Source: Pedobacter cryoconitis (GTDB lineage: Bacteria; Bacteroidota; Bacteroidia; Sphingobacteriales; Sphingobacteriaceae). From it: DNA of 64,000 nucleotides. The notes under the pieces were generated by a model. That model was not told the origin of the DNA. It did not search any database and saw only the letters and a program-made list of their open reading frames with translations. Numbering within the stretch: the first letter of the stretch is position 1; each line of letters starts with the position of its first letter. Made by a program: the position numbers and the translations under genes. Positions 1-9,055 of the stretch are shown piece after piece. The DNA lies in NCBI RefSeq assembly GCF_003259615.1, contig NZ_QLLR01000007.1:110380-174379 (forward strand), in the 5' to 3' direction.

Positions 1-1
1 A

Positions 2-604
2 ATACTCGCAGCGCAGCAGGAAAAAGAAAATGCAATTCTGCAGCTGGATAAGCTCAAAGAAAAACTCGATCCGCATTTTCTGTTTAACTCGTTGAGCTCT
101 CTGAATGGTTTAATTGAAGAACAACCTGATCTGGCTAAAGCATTCGTTGTTAAGCTTTCCAGGGTATACCGCTATGTTTTAGATCCTACGCCAAACGGAC
201 TGGAAGAAGTTTCCAGAGAAGTACGTTTTGCCAGTGAATACTTTTTTCTGTTAAAAATACGGTTTGGAGAAGCGCTGGCATCCCTGGAAATCGATATTGA
301 CCCGCAGCACTCTTCCGCTTATATTCCATTTATGAGTGTGCAGACTTTAGTGGAGAATGCAGTAAAACACAATATTGTTTCTAAACTTCAGCCGCTGCAT
401 ATTAGTATCAGGAGTGAAGGAGAAGGTATCATTGTGACCAACAACCTACAACTACGCAGCGATGTAAAAGATTCCGGTAAGCAAGGTTTGAAATACCTGC
501 AGGGTATTTATGCGCACTTTGGAGACTTTCACCTGAGTTATGGAATAGAAAATGGGGCCTATCAATGCTTTTTGCCGCTCATTAAAAAACCTTCCACTCC
601 TTAA
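2..604 (+). CDS. LytS/YehU-type sensor histidine kinase, 3' part (5' end outside the window)
   Basis: The reading frame is open from base 2, so the gene begins left of the window and only about 200 C-terminal residues are visible. The fragment begins with a coiled, charged helix followed by LDPHFLFNSL, the phospho-acceptor motif of the His_kinase family (PF06580); the His codon is at 74-76. A HATPase segment follows (VENAVKHNI as the N box, then a short G-rich part SGKQGLKYL). Such kinases are usually inner-membrane proteins that phosphorylate a LytTR response regulator. The nearest LytTR gene is at 8251, beyond a protease and a SusC/SusD pair. The N-terminal sensor part cannot be seen. Family is secure; partner and ligand are inference. 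Confidence 0.9.
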   Translation: MLAAQQEKENAILQLDKLKEKLDPHFLFNSLSSLNGLIEEQPDLAKAFVVKLSRVYRYVLDPTPNGLEEVSREVRFASEYFFLLKIRFGEALASLEIDIDPQHSSAYIPFMSVQTLVENAVKHNIVSKLQPLHISIRSEGEGIIVTNNLQLRSDVKDSGKQGLKYLQGIYAHFGDFHLSYGIENGAYQCFLPLIKKPSTP

Positions 605-611
605 AACTGCG

Positions 612-641
612 CTTTCACTTCACAAAACGGGACTTTCACTT
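612..641 (+). promoter_or_regulatory. Candidate LytTR-type operator: 9-bp direct repeat, 12-bp spacer
   Basis: CTTTCACTT occurs at 612-620 and again, identically, at 633-641, giving a 21-bp repeat period (two helical turns). LytTR-domain regulators are known to bind two roughly 9-bp direct repeats separated by 12-13 bp. The site lies between a LytS-type kinase and the metalloprotease/SusC/SusD genes, with a LytTR regulator at 8251. Binding is inferred from geometry and context. Confidence 0.5.
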
Positions 642-683
642 TTAATAATTTCATAATCTCCCAACTAAGGGGGATTTTGTAGC

Positions 684-3371
684 ATGATTTTGACTAAAAA
701 ACTTTTGAAATTGTCTTTTACGGCGCTCTTTTTATTCTTATGCAACGTAAACGGTTTTACCCAGATACCTAAAAAATTACCTGTGCAACCGAAAAAATTA
801 CCTGTTCATAAAGGTGAAATCACGGGTAAAAAAGCACTAACAGATACGCTTAAAAAGAAAGCAGATACAGCCAGTAAAAAGGAGCAGAAAAGTTATGCCG
901 AATTATTAAAGAAGGCAACTACGCTAAAAGGTTTATTTAAAGTACACCAGGTGGAGAACGATTATTACTTCGAAATTCCGCTGAACCTGATGGAAAAAGA
1001 CTTTTTAGTAGTCAATAAAATATCCTCAGTACCGTTGGCGCTTAACGAATCGGGTGTCAATAAAGGAATGAACTTCGATAACAGGGTTATCCGTTTTTCA
1101 AGAAATAAAGCAGCTAAAACAGTGTGGGTTAAGGTAATCGTGCCACAAGTAGAATCTCCTGCAGGCGATGCTATCACCCGTTCCGTGAAAGATAACTTTA
1201 CCGGTTCAGTGATAGAATCCTTTAAAATAGAAGCCTATTCCCCTGATTCATCGGCCGTTGTTGTGAAAATGAACAAAGTCTTTGATGGAACAGAGAAAAG
1301 TTTCAATGATGTATTTAATGACATGGGCTTAGCAGCTACCCCTAAGACATCCCTGTCCGCTATTGAAAAGATTAAAAGTTTCCCTCAGAATATTGTCGTT
1401 CGTGCATTAATGAGCACAAGGGTAATGGATGCAGGAATCAGCGTACCTATTAGTATAACAGTAACAACGAACATTCTTTTGTTACCTGAAAAACCAATGA
1501 AACCTCGTTTTGCAGATAACAGAGTTGGTTTTTTTAGCACACCAAGATGGTATTTTTCAGACGCACAGCATAAACTGGAAACCAGGGAACTCGTTACCCG
1601 CTGGAGAATGGAACCTAAACCAGAAGACCAGGCGAAATACCTTAAAGGTGAATTGGTAGAACCAGTGAAGCCGATCATCTTTTATATCGATCCGGCAACT
1701 CCGCCAAAATGGAGAAAAGAAATTATTGCTGGTGTAGTGGACTGGCAGAAAGCCTTTGAACAAGCAGGTTTTAAAAACGCAATTCAGGCACGTGAAGTTA
1801 CAGATACCACAGATTACGATGGTGATGATGTACGCTACTCCGAAATCACTTATGCCGCTTCGCCTAAATCAAATGCAATGGGCCCGGCTGTAGTAGACCC
1901 AAGATCAGGAGAGATCCTGGAATCTGATGTCATCTGGTGGCATAATGTAATGACTTCAGTTCAATACTGGATGCGCGTGCAAACCGGTATTATCGATCCT
2001 GAAGTAAGAAAAAATGACGTGTCTGATCAAAGAATGGGACATGCCATCCGTTTCGTTTCTTCTCATGAAATTGGCCATACTTTAGGTCTGAAACATAATA
2101 TGTCTGCTTCGGCATCCTTCCCCGTTGACTCCTTACGCTCACCTGCTTTTACAGATCGTATGGGCGGAACAGCTTCTTCGATTATGGATTATGCACGTTT
2201 TAATTACGTAGCACAACCAGAAGATAAAGTCACTAACATTACGCCGCAAATCGGGGTTTATGATAAATATGCTATCGCATGGGGATACCGCTGGTTACCA
2301 GAAGAAGACCCGCGTAAGGAATTGCCAATCCTTAAAGAATGGATTAAAGTACATGCAAATGATCCTTTATACCACTATGGGGAGCAGCAGCAAATGAAAA
2401 ACATCGTAGATCCAAGGGCACAATCTGAAGATCTTGGTGATGATGCAGTAAAAGCAAGCCGTTACGGACTGGCAAATTTAAAACGCCTGATCCCTCAAAT
2501 TTTAACATGGTCAGCACCAGAAGGTGATAATTATTACCAGGCAGGTAAACTTTACCTGGCTGCAATCTGGCAATGGCAAACCTATGCAGAGCATGTAACT
2601 GCAAACATCGGAGGTTATTATTTAGAAAACCCAGTTAGCGGAGACGGTAAAGACGCTTACAGACCAGTGCCTGTTAAGATCCAGAAGGGTGCGCTGGAAT
2701 ATTTCAAAGACCAGGTATTTACGATGCCGGAATGGTTGTTCAATAAAGAACTGCTTAAAAAGACTTTCCCTATCAAAGATACGCCAATCGGGCCAATGGA
2801 ATATGCCCCATTAAACCTGAGACGAGAATATCAATACGGCCTGCTTTATAGCTTAATGAGCGAAGACCGTTTATTGAGAATGCTTGAAATGGAAGTTCAG
2901 TTTGGCAAAGAAAACGTATTTACTGTGGGCGAATTGTTTAAAGATATACGCCCTGCGATCTTCGCACAAACCTTGAAAGGGAAAACACTGTCTATTACAG
3001 ACCGCATGTTACAACAAAACTATGTAGACGTTTTATTGGTGAGTACCGATAAAATGCTGGAAAAAATCACGAAGAAATCATTGTTGCAAACCAGCCTGAA
3101 TAACTTACCTCAAACTTGTGATTTAGGTTTGAATAAAGACGATGCAGCTCTAAATCAGCAGATGGAAAACGGTATCAATCCTTCGGTAAATCTGAGAAAT
3201 ATTTATGTTTCTGCCATGAGCCGGACTTCGGAAGTTGCATCAGCAAAAAGAGGAGAACTTTTACAAATCTTAACCCTGTTGGAAAACCATAAGAACAGCG
3301 GCGATGAGGCGACTAAAGGTCATTATATGGATTTGATCCTTCGTATTCGTCAAAGCCTGCAAACTAAATAA
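684..3371 (+). CDS. Secreted zinc-dependent metalloprotease (DUF5117/DUF4953 type)
   Basis: An 895-residue protein with an N-terminal signal peptide (hydrophobic residues about 8-24, ending near GFTQ). It carries the metzincin-like zinc motif HEIGHTLGLKH: His461, Glu462, His465 and His471. A candidate Met-turn, SSIMDY (Met501), follows about 30 residues later. The upstream half resembles DUF5117 and the catalytic half DUF4953, the usual layout of large Bacteroidota zinc proteases of this length. A Lys/Pro-rich linker sits at residues 28-65. It is followed after 81 bases by a SusC gene in the same direction, so degradation of protein or peptide outside the inner membrane coupled to uptake is plausible. 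Substrate unknown. Confidence 0.88.
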   Translation: MILTKKLLKLSFTALFLFLCNVNGFTQIPKKLPVQPKKLPVHKGEITGKKALTDTLKKKADTASKKEQKSYAELLKKATTLKGLFKVHQVENDYYFEIPLNLMEKDFLVVNKISSVPLALNESGVNKGMNFDNRVIRFSRNKAAKTVWVKVIVPQVESPAGDAITRSVKDNFTGSVIESFKIEAYSPDSSAVVVKMNKVFDGTEKSFNDVFNDMGLAATPKTSLSAIEKIKSFPQNIVVRALMSTRVMDAGISVPISITVTTNILLLPEKPMKPRFADNRVGFFSTPRWYFSDAQHKLETRELVTRWRMEPKPEDQAKYLKGELVEPVKPIIFYIDPATPPKWRKEIIAGVVDWQKAFEQAGFKNAIQAREVTDTTDYDGDDVRYSEITYAASPKSNAMGPAVVDPRSGEILESDVIWWHNVMTSVQYWMRVQTGIIDPEVRKNDVSDQRMGHAIRFVSSHEIGHTLGLKHNMSASASFPVDSLRSPAFTDRMGGTASSIMDYARFNYVAQPEDKVTNITPQIGVYDKYAIAWGYRWLPEEDPRKELPILKEWIKVHANDPLYHYGEQQQMKNIVDPRAQSEDLGDDAVKASRYGLANLKRLIPQILTWSAPEGDNYYQAGKLYLAAIWQWQTYAEHVTANIGGYYLENPVSGDGKDAYRPVPVKIQKGALEYFKDQVFTMPEWLFNKELLKKTFPIKDTPIGPMEYAPLNLRREYQYGLLYSLMSEDRLLRMLEMEVQFGKENVFTVGELFKDIRPAIFAQTLKGKTLSITDRMLQQNYVDVLLVSTDKMLEKITKKSLLQTSLNNLPQTCDLGLNKDDAALNQQMENGINPSVNLRNIYVSAMSRTSEVASAKRGELLQILTLLENHKNSGDEATKGHYMDLILRIRQSLQTK

Positions 3372-3372
3372 A

Positions 3373-3448
3373 AGCACACAAGAACACACACACACAAATA
3401 AACACCACACACACAATTCACACATTATCTAAACACACCTAAACAACA
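3373..3448 (+). repeat. CA-rich low-complexity leader before susC
   Basis: Almost the whole stretch between the protease stop and the SusC start consists of ACAC runs and CAA/CAC units with hardly any G. It should be an unstructured mRNA leader. No Shine-Dalgarno sequence is visible. Confidence 0.75.
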
Positions 3449-3452
3449 AACT

Positions 3453-6400
3453 ATGATTAAAAATCTACTGTTAATACTCTTCCTGATTGGCCTCAGTCTT
3501 TCAGGATACAGTCAGAAACAAACCACTATAAGTGGGCAGGTTTTGGACCCGGAAGGATTACCAATACCCGGTGCATCTGTTTACGTGGATAAATCCACGA
3601 TCGGTGAGCAGACCAATGTTACCGGGGTGATCCAGAATACAGCGATCGGTACAGTAACGAACTCTGAAGGTAAATTTACATTAACTGTTCCCGAAGGTAC
3701 GCCGGCTATCCGCGTAAGTTATATGGGATATAGCTCTGTACTGGTAAATATTATCAATAAGACTAAACTGACCATTTCAATGGCTAGTAATGATAATAAC
3801 CTGGGCGAAGTAGTTGTGAACGGTTATACGACGATTTCAAAACGTAAGAATACCACTGCAACAACTGTGCTGGATTATGACAAAGTCCGTCAGTCCGGAG
3901 TTTCAGGGATCGATCAGATGCTGGAAGGCCAGATTGCTGGTGTCGCGGTAACTTCCTTAGGCGGAGGGCCGTCGGGTGCACCAAAAATCCGTATCCGTGG
4001 TACGGTTTCTTTAAACGGTGGTCAGGACCCATTATGGGTATTAGACGGGATTCCTCTGGAAGGAACCAATTTGCCAAATACTTTAACTGATAAAGATGAT
4101 ATTGATCAATTGCGTAACCTGCCAATTGCAGGCTTAAACCCAGATGATATTGCTGATATTACAATTTTGAAGGATGCAGCAGCAACCTCTATTTATGGAG
4201 CAAGAGCAGCAAACGGAGTCATTGTAATTACGACGAAAAAAGGTAAAAAAGGACCAGTATCTATCAACTTTAGTGCGAATACTTTCATTTCAGAACGTCC
4301 AAACCTGGATAAGCTGAACCTGATGAATTCGACTGAAAAAGTTGATTTTGAATTAGGCCTTGCTGCAAGACCAGACCTTGTTTACCGCAGTAGTCAGGGT
4401 GAAGTAGCCAGGATTCTTAACCGGAACAATGAATTGGAAAACTACCAGACCAATGGTTTTTCAGGTTTAAGTTCTGCAACACAACAAGCTATCAATGCAC
4501 TTCGCGGAAACAATACAGACTGGAATAAAGAACTTTATCAGACTGCGATCAATCAGCAATACAGTTTAAGTTTTTCAGGAGGAAATGACCAGGCGAATTA
4601 TTATTTTTCTGGTGGTTATTACGACGAAAAAGGAACAACGATAGGTACCGGACTGAAAAGATATAACATGACTTTGAAGACTGATTTTAACCTGTCTCAA
4701 AAGTTAAAAGTAGGAGTCTCAATTTTCGCTTCTAAGTCTGACCGTAAAAATTACCTTGCCGATGTAGATGGTTTTACGAATCCAGCAAGATATTCCAGAA
4801 ATGTGAATCCTTATCAGCAAGTTAATAATGCTGACGGAAGCTATTCTTATGACAGAGATATTTTTGGGACCAGTAACCTGGTGAATGATATTTATGTTCC
4901 ATTTAATATCATTGAAGAAAGAAATAATACCCGTTATACTTTAGGAAATAAAAGTGTAAAAAGTATTATTGATATGGATTACCAGATCTTTAAAGATCTG
5001 AAATTGCATTCTGAACTGGGTTTACAATTTGAAGAGACTGCCATGGAGAAATATGCAGGTCAGGAATCTTACTTTAACCGCAAATTCAAACAAGGTACAA
5101 GTTACTACAATTCTAAAACCAAGCAATACGAGTTCTTCTTGCCTGAAGGCGGAATTATCCAGAATCAGCAAACCTCATTCTTTCAATACAACTGGAAAAC
5201 TTTGCTGGAATATAAAAAGGTGATCAACGAGAAACATGAAATTGAAGCACTCGCTGGTACAGAATTCAGAAAGAATAACAATGAGGATATTTTGACGAAA
5301 GGGTTCGGTTTCAACGAGCGTACTTTAACCAATCAGAATATCCTGTTCCCAAATTCAGAAAGAATAAACGACGATATTTACCGGGCTTACAGGAAGACTA
5401 AACTAAGCAATGCTTACGCTTCTTTCTACGGTACACTTTCTTATACCTATAACAGAAGATATACTGCTTATGGTAGTGTACGTTATGATGGCTCAGACTT
5501 ATTTGGTGTAGATCCTAAATACAGATACCTGCCAATTTACTCTATCTCGGGTGCATGGAATGCGAATGAAGAAGACTTTATCAAAAAAATAAAGGCGATC
5601 TCTAATCTGCGTTTCCGTACTTCATATGGTATCCAGGGAAATATTGATAAAAATACCTCTCCGCAAATTGTGGGCAGATATAGCAATACCAACATATTAC
5701 CAGGCAGTTCAGAAGGAACTATTAACGTAGAAAGTCCGCCAAATGGTAAACTTCGCTGGGAAAAAACGACAACATTTAATGCAGGTGTAGACTTAGGCTT
5801 ATTTAACAATGCTTTCCAGATCACTTTTGATTACTACAACAGAAACAGTAAAGATCTGATTGGCTTGCAATCCTTACCATTAGAGAATGGATTTGAGTTT
5901 ACCAACTCTAACTTTGCACAAGTCAAAAATAAAGGATTGGAACTGACTATTTCGACAAGGAACATCAGTACTAAAGGTTTCCAATGGTGGACCGATTTTA
6001 ACATCGCCCATAATAAAAGTAAGGTGACCCGTGAAATGGCCAAAGCTAACCAGTTCACCCCATCCAGAGAAGGTTATCCTGTAAATGCTTTGTTTGTTTT
6101 GAAAACAGCAGGGCTGGATGCCAATGGAATTCCACAATTCTTACAAGATGGTAAGGTAGTTTCCCTGGAGAATTTCTACAAATTATATGACCCTTATGCA
6201 GAATTTGATCCGGGATATGCAACTTCAACCGCTTTAACCAACAAAGAATACCAGGGCTTATACACTTATGCTGGTGACAGAGATCCTAAATATACAGGAG
6301 GACTGGTTAACCGTTTCCGTTTTGGGAACATTGACCTGGCGATTTCTGCGATCTTTAACCTGAGCCAGATGGTGTCTGTTACTCCTTCCTACAATCCGGC

Positions 6401-6812
6401 AGCAGTTGACCGCGGAATGAATTTTAACAAGGACATCTTAAACGCATGGACACCAACTAATACCAACACGGACCAACCTCAGATTATTGATAACGAGACG
6501 GGTGATGGTTCACGCTGGATGGCTTTTAACTGGTACAACAGGGGAGATCCTGCAAACTCTTATAGATCTCTGGATATTTTTGCGAAAAAGGTGAGCTATC
6601 TGCGTTTGAACAGTATCCGTTTAGGTTACACTTTACCTGCAAAAATCTCCTCAAAAGTTAAGGCAAATTCGCTGAGATTCAGTGTAGAGGGCAGAAACAT
6701 GTTTGTATTAAGTACAGGCTATAAAGGATATTCTGATCCTGAGACTTATGGTAATATTTATGCACAACCTATTTCCAGAAGTATTTCAATTGGTTTAAAT
6801 GCAACATTTTAA
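3453..6812 (+). CDS. SusC/RagA-family TonB-linked outer-membrane transporter
   Basis: 1119 residues with a signal peptide (residues 1-20, ending GYSQ), a carboxypeptidase-regulatory-like domain (about 25-110), a TonB plug domain (about 120-265, with VWVLDGIPLEG-type and SIYGARAANGVIVITTKKG motifs) and a long beta-barrel ending in a terminal Phe (GLNATF). The regulatory-like domain contains an insertion of roughly 18 residues (about 50-67) between the usual GASV and GTVT segments. It forms the transport pore with the SusD partner encoded 10 bases downstream. The preceding protease suggests a peptide or protein-derived substrate, but the substrate cannot be read from the sequence. Confidence 0.95.
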   Translation: MIKNLLLILFLIGLSLSGYSQKQTTISGQVLDPEGLPIPGASVYVDKSTIGEQTNVTGVIQNTAIGTVTNSEGKFTLTVPEGTPAIRVSYMGYSSVLVNIINKTKLTISMASNDNNLGEVVVNGYTTISKRKNTTATTVLDYDKVRQSGVSGIDQMLEGQIAGVAVTSLGGGPSGAPKIRIRGTVSLNGGQDPLWVLDGIPLEGTNLPNTLTDKDDIDQLRNLPIAGLNPDDIADITILKDAAATSIYGARAANGVIVITTKKGKKGPVSINFSANTFISERPNLDKLNLMNSTEKVDFELGLAARPDLVYRSSQGEVARILNRNNELENYQTNGFSGLSSATQQAINALRGNNTDWNKELYQTAINQQYSLSFSGGNDQANYYFSGGYYDEKGTTIGTGLKRYNMTLKTDFNLSQKLKVGVSIFASKSDRKNYLADVDGFTNPARYSRNVNPYQQVNNADGSYSYDRDIFGTSNLVNDIYVPFNIIEERNNTRYTLGNKSVKSIIDMDYQIFKDLKLHSELGLQFEETAMEKYAGQESYFNRKFKQGTSYYNSKTKQYEFFLPEGGIIQNQQTSFFQYNWKTLLEYKKVINEKHEIEALAGTEFRKNNNEDILTKGFGFNERTLTNQNILFPNSERINDDIYRAYRKTKLSNAYASFYGTLSYTYNRRYTAYGSVRYDGSDLFGVDPKYRYLPIYSISGAWNANEEDFIKKIKAISNLRFRTSYGIQGNIDKNTSPQIVGRYSNTNILPGSSEGTINVESPPNGKLRWEKTTTFNAGVDLGLFNNAFQITFDYYNRNSKDLIGLQSLPLENGFEFTNSNFAQVKNKGLELTISTRNISTKGFQWWTDFNIAHNKSKVTREMAKANQFTPSREGYPVNALFVLKTAGLDANGIPQFLQDGKVVSLENFYKLYDPYAEFDPGYATSTALTNKEYQGLYTYAGDRDPKYTGGLVNRFRFGNIDLAISAIFNLSQMVSVTPSYNPAAVDRGMNFNKDILNAWTPTNTNTDQPQIIDNETGDGSRWMAFNWYNRGDPANSYRSLDIFAKKVSYLRLNSIRLGYTLPAKISSKVKANSLRFSVEGRNMFVLSTGYKGYSDPETYGNIYAQPISRSISIGLNATF

Positions 6813-6822
6813 ATAATTCAAG

Positions 6823-8148
6823 ATGAAGAAAATTATACAATTATGTGCGGTCCTTGTGGTATTGCTTACCCTGGGCAGCTGTAAAAAATACTTAGATATT
6901 GAGCCAGTAGGGAGAGTAATCCCTAAAACTGAATCTGATTTCAGGGCGCTGCTTACTTCTGCCTATGCAGGTTTTGCAGAGCATAAATCATATCTGGCGG
7001 TACGTACAGACGAATTGGCATTAAATGAAGCAGGTTATGACCTGGCACTTTACCGTGATGTATATAACTGGAATGATGCGGCTGCAGATCCTGCTACACG
7101 CGCTTTCCCATACCTTGCATTTTATAATACTATATTTTTTGCGAATGAAGTGATTGCAGAAGTACAGGATAAAGCAGGAGTGAGTGCGGCTACAGATCAA
7201 ATGAAAGGGGAAGCTTATTTATTGAGAGCTTACAGTCATTTTGAATTGCTGAATTTATATGCCAAACCTTACCAGGCAGCTACTGCGGGAACTGACCGCG
7301 GAGTACCATTATCGCTTAAAATGGATCTGGAACAAAAGTTTGTTCCGGCTACTGTTGAAGCTGTCTATAACCAGGTGATGGCGGATATTAATGAAGGTCA
7401 GAAACTATTAAATGTAGCGACCTTTGAAGCAGGAAAAAACTATCGTTTTACAACCCGCGCGGCACTGGCTTTGAAAGCAAGAGTATATGAATTTAAAGGG
7501 GACTGGACTAATTCACTGGCTGCAGCACAGCAGGCTCTGGCATTGAACAACCAGTTAGAAGATCTGAATGTTGCAGGTAGTAAATTACCGAATCAATACC
7601 AGGCTAAAGAGAACATTATGTCTATGGAAAAAACACTTAATGTTTCTGTTTCTCAATCTTTCTTTATTTCGGCTCATTTGCTTAATACTTATAATCAAGC
7701 TAATGATCTGCGTTTTCCAATCTATTTCAGCAAATCCAGTAAGGGTTATGTTTCTGTGAAAACAGGAAATAACGAGCTGGTTATTTCTTTCCGTAACGGC
7801 GAGTTATACCTGGTTCAGGCTGAAGCTGCTTTACAAACCGGAAATACTGCACTGGCAACGGAAAGTTTACTGGCTTTAAAAGCGAAACGTTTAAAACCGG
7901 CATATTTTGCAACGGAGAAAACCAGGATTCAGGCATTGGCGAAAGCTGATCTGCTGAACGAAATTTATGCAGAGCGTGAAAGAGAGCTGGCACTGGAAGG
8001 TCACCGCTGGTATGATCTAAGAAGATATGGACAACCTGCTATTACGCATACCATTAATGGGACAGACTATATTTTAAAACAAAATGATACAAGATATACC
8101 TTGCCATTTCCTAAGGATGCTATAGTGAATAACCCGGATCTGTTATAG
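6823..8148 (+). CDS. SusD/RagB-family outer-membrane lipoprotein
   Basis: 441 residues with a lipoprotein signal ending in LGSC (lipidated Cys at about residue 20), the KYLDIEPVG start typical of mature SusD proteins, TPR-like helices in the N-terminal half and the C-terminal SusD signature (ERERELALEGHRWYDLRRYG). It would cap the SusC barrel and bind its ligand at the cell surface. At 441 residues it is shorter than many SusD proteins (about 500-600), so the ligand-binding insert is probably small. It starts 10 bases after susC and is followed by a strong terminator, which closes the protease-SusC-SusD unit. Confidence 0.94.
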   Translation: MKKIIQLCAVLVVLLTLGSCKKYLDIEPVGRVIPKTESDFRALLTSAYAGFAEHKSYLAVRTDELALNEAGYDLALYRDVYNWNDAAADPATRAFPYLAFYNTIFFANEVIAEVQDKAGVSAATDQMKGEAYLLRAYSHFELLNLYAKPYQAATAGTDRGVPLSLKMDLEQKFVPATVEAVYNQVMADINEGQKLLNVATFEAGKNYRFTTRAALALKARVYEFKGDWTNSLAAAQQALALNNQLEDLNVAGSKLPNQYQAKENIMSMEKTLNVSVSQSFFISAHLLNTYNQANDLRFPIYFSKSSKGYVSVKTGNNELVISFRNGELYLVQAEAALQTGNTALATESLLALKAKRLKPAYFATEKTRIQALAKADLLNEIYAERERELALEGHRWYDLRRYGQPAITHTINGTDYILKQNDTRYTLPFPKDAIVNNPDLL

Positions 8149-8190
8149 ACAGGGTATAAAGTATCAAATGATATATTAAAATTGATTTAA

Positions 8191-8225
8191 CTCCGGTCTG
8201 TTTCTGCAGGCCGGAGTTTTTTTTT
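8191..8225 (+). terminator. Rho-independent terminator after susD
   Basis: A 10-bp stem (CTCCGGTCTG pairing with CAGGCCGGAG, one G:U pair) with a 5-base loop is followed by a run of nine or more T. It separates the SusC/SusD unit from the LytTR regulator. Confidence 0.9.
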
Positions 8226-8250
8226 ACATTTACAGTTAAGCAATTCAAGC

Positions 8251-9003
8251 ATGACTGTACTGATTATTGAGGACGAAGAACTGGCTGCAATTACACTGCA
8301 GAGTATGCTCGTGCACATTAATCCTGAAATACAGGTACATGCGATAGTCGGGACAGTAGAAGCTGCGGTAAACTGGTTGCAAAATCACCAGGCAGACCTT
8401 CTTTTTATGGATATTCATTTGGGTGATGGAGAGAGCTTCCAAATCTTTCAAAGGGTAGAAGTGAGCAGTCCGGTCATCTTCACCACTGCTTACGATCAAT
8501 ACACTTTAAAGGCCTTTAAAAACCAGGGAATCGATTATCTGCTTAAACCTTTTGACGAAGAAGATGTGCGCGGCGCATTAACTAAACTGAGTAATATCCG
8601 CCAGGCCGGTCAACTGAATACCCCTGCGCTGGTACAAAAGGTAGAAGAAGTATTAGGGAAAACGCGTAACCGTTTTATGGTGAAGGTGGGCAAGCTGATT
8701 AAAACAGTACCTGCCGATCAGGTAGCTTATTTTATGGCCGATGATAAGTATCTTTTTCTGGTCACCAAAGATCAGCAAAATTATATTATAGAAGAAACCA
8801 TTGGCAGCCTGGAGCCTAAACTGGATCAGGATAATTTCTTCCGGATCAACCGCAAATTTATCATTCATATCAACGCAATTAAGGAAATGTATAAGCTTTC
8901 CCGCAACAGGGTGAGGATACATTTATCGCCAAAACCGGAAAATGCAGAGGTTGTGGTCAGTGAAGAAAGAGCAGAAGCTTTTAAGAAATGGCTTGACCAG
9001 TAG
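8251..9003 (+). CDS. LytTR-family response regulator
   Basis: 250 residues: an N-terminal receiver domain (about 1-120) with acidic pocket EDEE (7-10), phospho-acceptor Asp54 in FMDIHL, and the conserved Thr/Lys end (TTAYDQY and LLKPF), then a C-terminal LytTR DNA-binding domain (about 148-248, with the FFRINRKFIIHINAI core). This is the standard partner of LytS-type kinases such as the one at the left edge, although here 7.6 kb of protease and SusC/SusD genes lie between. It has its own transcription start after the terminator or is read through weakly. A direct repeat at 612-641 is a candidate binding site. Confidence 0.92.
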   Translation: MTVLIIEDEELAAITLQSMLVHINPEIQVHAIVGTVEAAVNWLQNHQADLLFMDIHLGDGESFQIFQRVEVSSPVIFTTAYDQYTLKAFKNQGIDYLLKPFDEEDVRGALTKLSNIRQAGQLNTPALVQKVEEVLGKTRNRFMVKVGKLIKTVPADQVAYFMADDKYLFLVTKDQQNYIIEETIGSLEPKLDQDNFFRINRKFIIHINAIKEMYKLSRNRVRIHLSPKPENAEVVVSEERAEAFKKWLDQ

Positions 9004-9055
9004 CTATTAAAATCAGGAACGGACAAGGACGTGAAAACCAGGATTAAGAATTGAT

